Positions 15,796-22,189 of a stretch of 22,209 bases of DNA are shown here, piece after piece. The position numbers and the translations under genes are program-made. This stretch comes from Collinsella sp. AF33-16 (GTDB lineage Bacteria > Actinomycetota > Coriobacteriia > Coriobacteriales > Coriobacteriaceae). The notes beneath the pieces were generated by a model that had not been told where the DNA came from, did no database searches, and worked only from the letters and a program-made list of their open reading frames with translations. Every line of letters starts with the position of its first letter. The first letter of the stretch is position 1. The DNA lies in assembly GCF_003475325.1 (NCBI RefSeq), contig NZ_QRQC01000025.1, forward strand, positions 1 through 22,209, in the 5' to 3' direction.

Positions 15796-16755
15796 CTAGT
15801 CTCCGGATGCCTGGTTGCGGCCGGTGGCGTAGTCGATCTGCACATGCGGCTGCAGGTTGTAGCAATATACGTGGAAGCACAGCGTCTTGCCGTGGTCCTC
15901 GACCGATTGCGCCTCGAGGCGTACGCCACGGCAGACGAGCTCCTCTTCGTTGTACATGGGCGTGACGCGATAGAGCACGTGGTTGCCCGTGTCGCGGATA
16001 TAGTCGAGGATTTGCTCCTCAAACGGCAACATGCCCGTCTCGTTGAGATAGCGCGTGCCGGTGAGGAGATTCTTACGGTTGGCGTTTTCGCCGCAGAGCG
16101 ACCAGGCGATAAGGTGGCAGCGGTTGTAGAGGCTCTGGCCCGGAATAAAGTCGTAGCGCTGCTGACGCCATCCAGCGGGATGGATACGCGAGATATCGCC
16201 GCGCTCGCCTTGACCGAGTGATTCGGGGCCCACGCAGGCGAGCGCTTTGCGGGTGCGGCCCAGGCTGTCGAGCTTGGAGAATTTCTTAAAGCAGCCCTCT
16301 TCGGTAGCGCGCTCGTATTCATCGAGCGTGAATGATGGTGTGCCGAGCGGGTGCGTGCTGTCGGTGCGAAGGGCAACATAGGGGTTACCCGCGTAGTCGG
16401 GAATGCTGCTGAGGTATACGCCGCGGGCGCGGTTGAGGTCGGGGTTTTCCACCTCGTCGATGGGGGTGACGTTTGAAGAGACATCGTCAGCGGTGTCGGT
16501 CGTGGCGGATTCAGAGCCATCGCCGGAGTCCTCGGAGCTCGCTGTTCCCGATTCGAGCCGGGCAACCAGGTCTGCTTCGTCGTCGGTGCGGTTGGGGCTC
16601 TCGCTTTGCTTCTCGGCCAGAGCCGCCGCCTGCTCATCGCTTTGCGGCGAGAGCAGCTTGGGCGCTCCGTCGAGCGACCCTGTGAACAGCGCAAACCCCA
16701 GCACCACGGCGGCGCCGATGGAAAGTACTTGCTTGTAGGCGGACTTGCGCGACAT
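15796..16755 (-). CDS. DNA/RNA non-specific endonuclease, secreted or membrane-anchored
   Basis: A 319-residue EndA-like (beta-beta-alpha-metal) nuclease. Residues 9-27 form a membrane segment or uncleaved signal, after a short basic N terminus. Residues 35-105 are an acidic S/T/E/D-rich linker. The nuclease domain spans about 110-310. YNRCHLIAWSL (210-220) is the catalytic DRGH-like motif with H214 as general base, and GENANRKNLLTGTRYLN (222-238) contains the metal-binding asparagine region. NRCH in place of DRGH is usual in this subgroup. It probably acts outside the membrane, in nutrient nucleic-acid breakdown or DNA uptake. AGGAG six bases before the ATG supports the start. No competence genes are adjacent. 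Confidence 0.9.
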   Translation of the reverse strand: MSRKSAYKQVLSIGAAVVLGFALFTGSLDGAPKLLSPQSDEQAAALAEKQSESPNRTDDEADLVARLESGTASSEDSGDGSESATTDTADDVSSNVTPIDEVENPDLNRARGVYLSSIPDYAGNPYVALRTDSTHPLGTPSFTLDEYERATEEGCFKKFSKLDSLGRTRKALACVGPESLGQGERGDISRIHPAGWRQQRYDFIPGQSLYNRCHLIAWSLCGENANRKNLLTGTRYLNETGMLPFEEQILDYIRDTGNHVLYRVTPMYNEEELVCRGVRLEAQSVEDHGKTLCFHVYCYNLQPHVQIDYATGRNQASGD

Positions 16756-16907
16756 TGAGGCTCCTGGATGGACGGTTCGGAATCTACCAGTCTAGCAGGA
16801 GACGCCGCAGGCAGTTTTGCCGAACAAATACTCAAGATTTGGGACAAATGCCGCCGGTTCATTTGCCTCATATGGAGCTGCGGCGGTTGTGAATGTAGGG
16901 CTATTCG

Positions 16908-16948
16908 GCGTTTACCCAGATAAAACCTGCCAAAATAAACCTGTCCCC
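16908..16948 (-). repeat. REP-like repeat, copy 1 (single arm)
   Basis: The reverse complement of 16908-16947 matches 20033-20072 at 38 of 40 bases, so the window holds two copies in opposite orientation. It contains CTGTCCCC (16941-16948) and AAAACCTGCCAA (16922-16933), but lacks the second arm present in copy 2. It may be a truncated element. Confidence 0.8.
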
Positions 16949-17038
16949 TTTTAGAAGGTCGGCAACAATTTATGTGGTTCAGGTTGAGCATGCGCGAGCG
17001 AGCAGGTTTCGGGTGCGGCAAGGTGACGTGAAACAAGC

Positions 17039-17063
17039 GGGCGCTGACCTTTTGGTCGCGCCC
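17039..17063. repeat. hairpin downstream of larE
   Basis: GGGCGC (17039-17044) pairs with GCGCCC (17058-17063), and GACC (17046-17049) pairs with GGTC (17054-17057), with one bulged T and a TTTT loop. It is about 80 bases past the larE stop. No T tract follows on the minus strand, so a terminator role is doubtful. Confidence 0.45.
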
Positions 17064-17113
17064 GTGCAGTTGAACGTCAGATTGTCGTGCCCGGGGCCTG
17101 CGCAGCGCCGAGC

Positions 17114-17142
17114 GGTTACGCCGTTTGTAAAACGTCGTAACC
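17114..17142. repeat. hairpin touching the larE stop codon
   Basis: GGTTACG (17114-17120) pairs with CGTAACC (17136-17142), and CGTTT (17122-17126) with AAACG (17130-17134). One mismatch separates the two stems and the loop is GTA. It reaches the last base of the larE stop codon. Without a T tract it may stabilise the mRNA 3' end or be a small palindrome. Confidence 0.5.
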
Positions 17143-18020
17143 TACAGGTTCATGTTGCCGTGGATGTAGGGGGTGACCTCGGGGGAGATGTGACCGCAGC
17201 CCAGCTCGCGCAGCGCGGACTCGATAGCGGCGGGCAGCGGGGTCTTGCCCTTGTCGTCGACGGCGGTACCGCCGAGGGCGGCAATCTTTGCGACATCTGC
17301 GGGAGCGGCCTCGATATGCATGCAGCCGCCGACTAGGCGTGCGCGGACCTGAGCCAGGTCAAGATCGTGCAGGTAATCCTCGCAGGCGCGGATTAAATCG
17401 ACCTTCTCGCGCGTAAGCTCCTCGCCCGTGGGGATGCGCGTGGCCAAGCAGGCGCCTGCCGGCAGGTTCCAGACGGGGTAGCCCCATGCACGCAGCAGCT
17501 CGCGCTCCTCGTCTTTGGTAAAGCCGACCTCCATAAGCGGCGAGCGCACGCCGAGCTCTTCTGCCGCACGCATGCCGGGGCGGTAGTCACCGCGATCGCT
17601 TGCATTGCTGCCATCGATGACGGTGGGAAAGCCGAGCGACTTGGCGTGGTTGACGATAGCGGTAAAGCCGGCGCGCTTGCAGTGGTAGCAGCGGTCGGCA
17701 TCGTTGCAGGCTACCTGGGGGAGCTGCAGCTGATCGACCGAAAGATTGAGCACGGGGAGCTTAAAATGTGGTCCCTCATCGGTTTGCCCGTCAACGGACC
17801 GTTCAAACGAAGCCTGCTCGGGTGTGCCGATGAGCGGCGTGGTGAGATGGACGAGGAGGGTATTGGTAGGCATGATGCGGGCGCATACGGCGGCCAAAAA
17901 GCTGCTGTCAACGCCGCCGGAAAACCCGATTGCCACGCGCCCGTATGCCAAAAGCAGCTGTTCGAGCGCCGATAGCTTGTCTTGAAGCTCCTCTGCGGGT
18001 GCGGTAGTGTCTGAAAACAT
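17142..18020 (-). CDS. larE: ATP-dependent sulfur transferase, LarE family
   Basis: LarE adenylates and thiolates the pyridinium dinucleotide precursor of the nickel-pincer nucleotide cofactor of lactate racemase and related enzymes. The protein has 292 residues, with the PP-loop SGGVDSS at 34-40 and GSNASDRGDYRPG at 137-149, a family signature. Three cysteines stand out: C111 and C114 (RCYHCK) and C191 (PAGACLATR). C191 fits the position of the sacrificial cysteine in Lactiplantibacillus LarE. The CxxC plus C pattern fits the [4Fe-4S]-dependent LarE type described from Thermotoga. No larA, larB or larC is in the window, so the partners must be elsewhere. AAGGA seven bases upstream supports the start. 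Family confident, partner enzyme unknown. Confidence 0.9.
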   Translation of the reverse strand: MFSDTTAPAEELQDKLSALEQLLLAYGRVAIGFSGGVDSSFLAAVCARIMPTNTLLVHLTTPLIGTPEQASFERSVDGQTDEGPHFKLPVLNLSVDQLQLPQVACNDADRCYHCKRAGFTAIVNHAKSLGFPTVIDGSNASDRGDYRPGMRAAEELGVRSPLMEVGFTKDEERELLRAWGYPVWNLPAGACLATRIPTGEELTREKVDLIRACEDYLHDLDLAQVRARLVGGCMHIEAAPADVAKIAALGGTAVDDKGKTPLPAAIESALRELGCGHISPEVTPYIHGNMNL

Positions 18021-18054
18021 GAATCAATCCTTACCAATATGTACTCGGTCGAAA

Positions 18055-18082
18055 ACTATAATCCTACTGGACTGCTTGTCAT
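18055..18082 (-). promoter_or_regulatory. candidate larE promoter
   Basis: On the minus strand ATGACA (18077-18082), 16-base spacer, TATAGT (18055-18060). Each hexamer matches the sigma-70 consensus at five of six. It ends 34 bases before the larE start. Confidence 0.55.
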
Positions 18083-18116
18083 AAGACTTCTATCTATGTA
18101 ACGAAAGTGCAATATG

Positions 18117-18133
18117 GTATATACGTTATATAC
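18117..18133. promoter_or_regulatory. perfect palindrome, operator candidate between larE and the HAD gene
   Basis: GTATATA-CGT-TATATAC, 7-bp perfect arms. It lies 61 bases before the HAD start and upstream of the larE -35 box, in the divergent gap. The dyad and its AT-rich half-sites suit a GntR-type dimer. No regulator is identified. Confidence 0.45.
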
Positions 18134-18193
18134 AAGTTGCCAAATGCGGTAGAGTTGCGGCAATGCGACAGCGAGAGCCGATGGGGGACCGAT

Positions 18194-18844
18194 ATGATCA
18201 AGGCTGTTATTTTTGACATGGACGGAACGCTGGTCGATACCGAGCGTCTGGGCATCAAGGCATGGAAAGCGCCCGCTGCTGAGCTGGGTGTCGCGATTGA
18301 TGACACGCTGATTCATCAGTTTATCGGTCGCACGCTGCCCGATGTCATGGACATCCTTGAGGCGCATTACGGCAGCAGAGAAACCGCCGAGGCGCTCTAT
18401 CGTCGCCACAAGGAGATTCGCGACGAGATGGTCAAGACCGATCTGGAGCTTAAGGCCGGCGCTGCCGAGTGCATAGACGAGCTGCTGGCTGCGGGCTATC
18501 ACGTGGGCCTTGCAACGTCGTCGCGCCATGTCACGGCAGAACGCAACCTTAAGATGGTCGGCCTCTTTGACAAGTTTGAAACGGTGACCTGCGGCGAGGA
18601 CGTCGTGCACGGCAAGCCCGACCCCGAGATGTATCTGCTTGCCTGCGAGCGCGCGGGCTTTGCTCCCGAGGAATGTGCCGTGGTCGAGGATTCACGCAAC
18701 GGCTGCGTCTCGGGCATTACGGCTGGCTGCCACGTCTTTGCTGTCCCCGATATCGTGCCGCTGCCGCAGGACGTGGTGGACGGCTGCGAGGCGGTGCTCG
18801 ATACGTTGTTCGACCTGACGGCCGCGGTCAAGGCCGTGTGCTAA
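18194..18844 (+). CDS. HAD-superfamily phosphatase, beta-phosphoglucomutase-like
   Basis: A 216-residue HAD hydrolase of subfamily I with a helical cap. Motif I is FDMDGT with nucleophile D8 and acid/base D10. Motif II is the ATSSR segment (107-111), motif III is K141 in GKPDPEMY, and motif IV is VVEDSRNG (163-170). The SRNG ending of motif IV and the cap layout resemble beta-phosphoglucomutase and related sugar-phosphate phosphatases; the substrate cannot be fixed from sequence. GGGGGA at 18183-18188 selects the ATG at 18194 over an in-frame start at 18107. It is divergent from larE, and its stop codon overlaps that of the convergent LacI gene by four bases, leaving no room for a terminator. 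Confidence 0.9.
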   Translation: MIKAVIFDMDGTLVDTERLGIKAWKAPAAELGVAIDDTLIHQFIGRTLPDVMDILEAHYGSRETAEALYRRHKEIRDEMVKTDLELKAGAAECIDELLAAGYHVGLATSSRHVTAERNLKMVGLFDKFETVTCGEDVVHGKPDPEMYLLACERAGFAPEECAVVEDSRNGCVSGITAGCHVFAVPDIVPLPQDVVDGCEAVLDTLFDLTAAVKAVC

Positions 18845-19953
18845 AGGTAGGCGCCGAGGTTGATGGCGGTGGCTTCGGTGTGACTGCTTGCCTGGGTGCT
18901 GGCGCGCTCCAGTAAAAACGGTCGTACGAGCTCTTGGCGGTTGATGTCCTCGACGGCCGTGACCGCGGTGACGATGCGTGCGGCGGAACCGATACGGGCG
19001 TGCTTGGTCTTCGCCGGGGCTTTGTTTTCGATTTGCTCCATGAGCAATTGAATGCCCTTGCGGCCAATCTCGTAGCCTGGGGGTGCCACCGTGGTGAGTG
19101 GGACCGACCCGCTCCAGGCGAGCGGGTTGCCGTCGCAGCCGGCCACACGGACCTGCTCGGGGACGGAGATGCCTTTGTCTATCAGCGCCGAGATAACGCC
19201 CGAGGCCAATACGTCGGTCAGGCCGACCACGAAGTCGGGGCGCTCGTCCGCGGGGCGCTCAGCGATTTGGGCACCGATGCCGTAGCCGTCGGCAGCGGTA
19301 TTCCATTCGCCGGCGTCGATGACTTCGATCTTGATATCGGGATGCAGGGCGAGGGCCTTGTGGATGCCAAGTACGCGCAAGGTGAGCTGCATGAATGCCG
19401 CTCTGCCCACAACGGTGATATGGCGTGCGCCACGGGCAACGGCGAGCTCGGCGATGATGCGACCTTGGGCTTCGTTATCGGCAGCCACGTAATAACCGGG
19501 CTCGGAGCAGTGGATGTCCAGATGGACGATCGGCACGGGCACTTTAGTCATGGCCGGGTGCCAGTCGGGGGACGCCATGGGCTGAACCATGACGCCGGAC
19601 ATCTGAGTGCCCATAAAGTAGCGCAGGTAATGGTCTTCGAGAATGTCGTCGTTGTCGGCGTTAGCGATGAGCAAGTCATAGCCGTGCTTGCGTGCCTCGT
19701 TGTGGGCACCGCTGGCAATTTGGAGCGAAAAGCCGTGGTCGAGACGGGGGAGGACCAGGCCAAAGGACTTGGTGGTGCCGCCCGCGAGCTGACGGGCGCT
19801 TTGGTTGGGCAGGTAGCCCAAGCGATTGATGGTCTCGTTAATGAGCTTGAGGGTCTCGGGACGCAGTTTTTCGGGGTGGTTGAGCGCGTTGGAAACCGTG
19901 CCCAGCGAAACCCCGGCCTCGCGCGCGACGTCGCTGATTTTTACCTTTGCCAT
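18841..19953 (-). CDS. LacI-family transcriptional regulator
   Basis: A 370-residue regulator. The N-terminal helix-turn-helix VKISDVAREAGVSLGTVSNALN (4-25) and hinge region GYLPNQSARQLAGG (46-59) are classic LacI features. A periplasmic-binding-protein-like sensor domain follows (about 64-330), with a short C-terminal extension. The effector is probably a sugar or sugar phosphate, but no sugar operon is adjacent. The start at 19953 is preceded by AAAGGGG; ATG further upstream at 19998 would add 15 unlikely residues. A promoter with perfect TTGACA is at 19989-20019 and a possible autoregulatory site at 19964-19977. Candidate nearby targets are its own gene, glmS and the HAD gene. Confidence 0.93.
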   Translation of the reverse strand: MAKVKISDVAREAGVSLGTVSNALNHPEKLRPETLKLINETINRLGYLPNQSARQLAGGTTKSFGLVLPRLDHGFSLQIASGAHNEARKHGYDLLIANADNDDILEDHYLRYFMGTQMSGVMVQPMASPDWHPAMTKVPVPIVHLDIHCSEPGYYVAADNEAQGRIIAELAVARGARHITVVGRAAFMQLTLRVLGIHKALALHPDIKIEVIDAGEWNTAADGYGIGAQIAERPADERPDFVVGLTDVLASGVISALIDKGISVPEQVRVAGCDGNPLAWSGSVPLTTVAPPGYEIGRKGIQLLMEQIENKAPAKTKHARIGSAARIVTAVTAVEDINRQELVRPFLLERASTQASSHTEATAINLGAYL

Positions 19954-19963
19954 AGCGGCCCCT

Positions 19964-19977
19964 TTGATGCGTTTCAA
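19964..19977. promoter_or_regulatory. possible LacI-type operator in its own leader
   Basis: TTGATGCGTTTCAA has a central CG and five of seven symmetric pairs. The half CGTTTCAA is typical of LacI-family operators. It lies between the -10 box and the ribosome site of the lacI-type gene, a good place for autorepression. Confidence 0.35.
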
Positions 19978-19988
19978 GTACAAGCCAG

Positions 19989-20019
19989 ATTGTAGCATCG
20001 CCCGCCCCTAGGGTGTCAA
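19989..20019 (-). promoter_or_regulatory. promoter of the LacI-family gene
   Basis: On the minus strand TTGACA (20014-20019), 19-base spacer, TACAAT (19989-19994), 35 bases before the start. The -35 is perfect; the spacer is slightly long. The first two bases of the -35 come from the edge of the repeat at 20018. Confidence 0.6.
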
Positions 20020-20072
20020 AACCTGCCAATTAGGGACAGGTTTATTTTGGTAGGTTTTATCTGGGCAAACGC
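20018..20072. repeat. REP-like repeat, copy 2 (both arms)
   Basis: AAAACCTGCCAA (20018-20029) pairs with TTGGTAGGTTTT (20047-20058) with one G-U. The centre contains AGGGACAGG (20032-20040). Bases 20033-20072 repeat 16908-16947 in reverse orientation, 38 of 40 identical. It lies between divergent lacI-type and glmS genes. Confidence 0.8.
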
Positions 20073-20078
20073 TGGAGC

Positions 20079-20121
20079 CCAAACCACCACAAAGGTGCCT
20101 GTCCCCATCGTGGTGGTTTGG
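20079..20121. repeat. second REP-like hairpin next to copy 2
   Basis: CCAAACCACCAC (20079-20090) is the exact reverse complement of GTGGTGGTTTGG (20110-20121). The 19-base loop contains CTGTCCCC (20099-20106), the core also present in the other repeats. Confidence 0.75.
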
Positions 20122-20136
20122 ACGTGTGTACATCGG

Positions 20137-20169
20137 GTGGTATCTAAGTTGAGATACCACATCTGGTAT
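20137..20169. promoter_or_regulatory. three-half-site operator candidate upstream of glmS
   Basis: GTGGTATCT (20137-20145), six bases, AGATACCAC (20152-20160) is a perfect 9-bp inverted repeat. ATACCA (20154-20159), CATC, TGGTAT (20164-20169) forms a second dyad using the same central half-site. It lies just upstream of the glmS -10 box. The TGGTAT half-site resembles NagR/YvoA-type (GntR family) sites that control amino-sugar genes; binding is an inference. Confidence 0.5.
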
Positions 20170-20190
20170 ATCAGCTTGCGCCTGCGTGAG

Positions 20191-20196
20191 TACAAT
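20191..20196 (+). promoter_or_regulatory. candidate -10 box for glmS
   Basis: TACAAT preceded by G, 74 bases before the glmS start and 21 bases after the dyad region. The -35 is not clear and would overlap the TGGTAT half-site. Confidence 0.5.
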
Positions 20197-20270
20197 ACTC
20201 GAACGTTATACGTCTCAGCGCCCCTTGTGCGTGGGCGTTTTGCAGTCACGCGGACGAAGGGATTTATCCT

Positions 20271-22118
20271 ATGTGCGGAATTGTCGGCTACACCGGCTCT
20301 GATATTGCAAAGAACATACTGGTCACGGGCCTTAAGCGTATGGAATATCGCGGCTATGACTCCTCGGGCGTCGCGCTCGAGGTGGGCGAGGGCGCCGCGG
20401 CGCACCTCGACGTTATCCGCCGCGTGGGCAAGGTCGCGGGCCTGGAGAGCGAGCTTTCCAATATCGATAGCGACGCAACCTGCGGTATCGGTCACACTCG
20501 CTGGGCTACCCACGGCAAGCCCTCCGTCGTTAACGCTCACCCCCACACCAGCTGCGACGGTCGTATCGCCATCGTCCACAACGGCATCATCGAGAACTTC
20601 GCCGAGCTGCGCGAGGAGCTGGAGGGCCGCGGCCATCACTTTAAGAGCGAGACCGATACCGAGGTCTTCGCGCATCTGATCGAAGAGGCTTATGCCGAGA
20701 CGCACGACCTGACGGCCTCCGTGCGCGAGGCTTGCACCCACGTGGTCGGTGCCTATGGTCTGGCCGCCGTATGCGCTGACGAGCCCGGCGTGATCGCCGT
20801 GGCCCGCAAGGATTCCCCGATTGTGGTCGGCGCAGGCGAGACCGGCGCCTATGTCGCCTCCGACGTCATTGCACTCATCGACGCCACCCGCGATGTCGTG
20901 GTGCTTGAGGACGGTCAGTTTGCCAAGCTCACGCCCGCAGGCGTCGAGTACACCGACGAGGCCGGTAGCGCTATCGAGCCCAAGGTCACCCACATCGACT
21001 GGGACCTGGACATGGCAGAAAAGGGCGGTTATCCCGACTTTATGCTCAAGGAAATCCACGAGCAGCCGCGCGTCGTGCGCGACACGCTGGTTGGCCGTAT
21101 GACGCCTGCCGGCGAGCTCGACATCGATGAGCTGGGCCTTTCGCTCGAGGAGCTCAACGACATCGACCGCGTCTACGTGATCGCTTGCGGCACCAGCTAT
21201 CACGCTGGCCTCATTGCTAAGAATCTCATTGAGGGCTGGGCTCGCATCCCCACCGAGGTTGAGGCGGCCAGCGAGTTCCGTTATCGCAACCCCATCATCA
21301 CGCCGACGACGCTCGTCGTTGCCGTGTCCCAGTCGGGCGAGACGGCCGATACCCTTGCCGCCATTCGCGATGCGCGCATCAAGGGCGCCAAGGTCTTTGG
21401 TATCACCAACGTGGTGGGCAGCCCGGTGGCGCGCGAGAGCGATGGCGTCATCTACACCAAGGCCAACAAGGAGATCGCTGTCGCCTCGACCAAGAGCTTC
21501 ATCGGCCAGGTCGTGAGCCTGACGCTGCTGGCTCTGCTGCTGGCGCAGGTCAAGTACCGCCTGACCACCAAGCAGACGCGCATGCTGTTCCGCGAGCTTT
21601 CCGATACGGCCGAGCAGATCCAGTGGATTCTGGATACGCAGACCGAGGCCGTGCACGAGGCCGCGCTTGTCTGCAAGGACGCGCAGTCCGCGCTGTTCGT
21701 GGGCCGCGGCATGGGCGCCGCTATCTCCTACGAGGGCGCTCTCAAGCTCAAGGAGGTCAGCTACCTGCACGCCGAGGCCTACGCCGCCGGCGAGATGAAG
21801 CATGGCCCCATCGCACTGATCGACCCGGGTTTCCCTGTCATCGCTGTGGCCACCAAGAGTGCCACCTACGACAAGACCGTGTCGAACCTTATGGAGTGCA
21901 AGGCGCGCGGCGCCAAGGTCATCGTCGTTGCCACCGAGGGCGACGAGGAGATCAACAAGATTGCCGACTGCATCATTCGCGTGCCGGCCGTCCGCGACGT
22001 GTTCAGCCCCATCACGGCGAGCGTCCCGCTGCAGCTGCTCGCCCGCGAGGTAGCCATCCTGCGCGGTTGCGACGTTGACCAGCCCCGCAACCTGGCGAAA
22101 AGCGTCACGGTCGAATAA
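20271..22118 (+). CDS. glmS: glutamine-fructose-6-phosphate aminotransferase (isomerizing)
   Basis: It makes glucosamine 6-phosphate from fructose 6-phosphate and glutamine, the first step to UDP-GlcNAc and peptidoglycan. At 615 residues it is full length. The class II glutaminase domain (2 to about 240) has nucleophile C2 after Met removal, RWATHG (77-82) and HNGIIEN (103-109). Two SIS domains follow: the first has CGTSYHAG (306-313) and SQSGETADT (353-361), the second spans about 470-600. The C-terminal PRNLAKSVTVE holds the Schiff-base lysine K610. AAGGGAT before the ATG supports the start. I see no sign of a glmS ribozyme in the 74-base leader; the upstream dyads suggest repressor control instead. 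Confidence 0.97.
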   Translation: MCGIVGYTGSDIAKNILVTGLKRMEYRGYDSSGVALEVGEGAAAHLDVIRRVGKVAGLESELSNIDSDATCGIGHTRWATHGKPSVVNAHPHTSCDGRIAIVHNGIIENFAELREELEGRGHHFKSETDTEVFAHLIEEAYAETHDLTASVREACTHVVGAYGLAAVCADEPGVIAVARKDSPIVVGAGETGAYVASDVIALIDATRDVVVLEDGQFAKLTPAGVEYTDEAGSAIEPKVTHIDWDLDMAEKGGYPDFMLKEIHEQPRVVRDTLVGRMTPAGELDIDELGLSLEELNDIDRVYVIACGTSYHAGLIAKNLIEGWARIPTEVEAASEFRYRNPIITPTTLVVAVSQSGETADTLAAIRDARIKGAKVFGITNVVGSPVARESDGVIYTKANKEIAVASTKSFIGQVVSLTLLALLLAQVKYRLTTKQTRMLFRELSDTAEQIQWILDTQTEAVHEAALVCKDAQSALFVGRGMGAAISYEGALKLKEVSYLHAEAYAAGEMKHGPIALIDPGFPVIAVATKSATYDKTVSNLMECKARGAKVIVVATEGDEEINKIADCIIRVPAVRDVFSPITASVPLQLLAREVAILRGCDVDQPRNLAKSVTVE

Positions 22119-22169
22119 TCGAGTTCCGTCGTTCTAACAACTAAGGCCCGGCTCCGCATCAAGTGAACT

Positions 22170-22189
22170 GCGTCCCAAATCTTGGACGC
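22170..22189. repeat. small hairpin downstream of glmS
   Basis: GCGTCC (22170-22175) pairs with GGACGC (22184-22189). No T tract follows, so it is not a clear terminator. It includes a 13-base sequence also present (reverse complement) at 16833-16845. The glmS terminator may lie beyond the window. Confidence 0.4.

Larger units (their letters stand above)
16756..17141. other. 386-base intergenic region with repeats and hairpins
   Basis: Between the nuclease start and the larE stop there is no convincing gene. It holds a CAAATG/CATTTG inverted repeat (16845-16850 and 16860-16865), a repeat copy at 16908-16948, and hairpins at 17039-17063 and 17114-17142. The nuclease promoter should be in its left part on the minus strand, but I could not place it with confidence. 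Confidence 0.5.

Noticed and set aside
15642..17036. 464-codon minus-strand frame covering the nuclease
   Set aside because: The overlapping frame at 15796-16755 has the NRCH and GENAN nuclease motifs and a ribosome site. This longer frame is low-complexity S/T/R/P sequence.
16974..17336. Plus-strand ORF of 120 codons in the gap before larE
   Set aside because: More than half lies antisense to the larE 3' end and nothing supports a start; the region is better explained by hairpins.
20197..20270. glmS ribozyme in the glmS leader
   Set aside because: The 74-base leader is too short for the ribozyme core and I could not find its conserved pairing.
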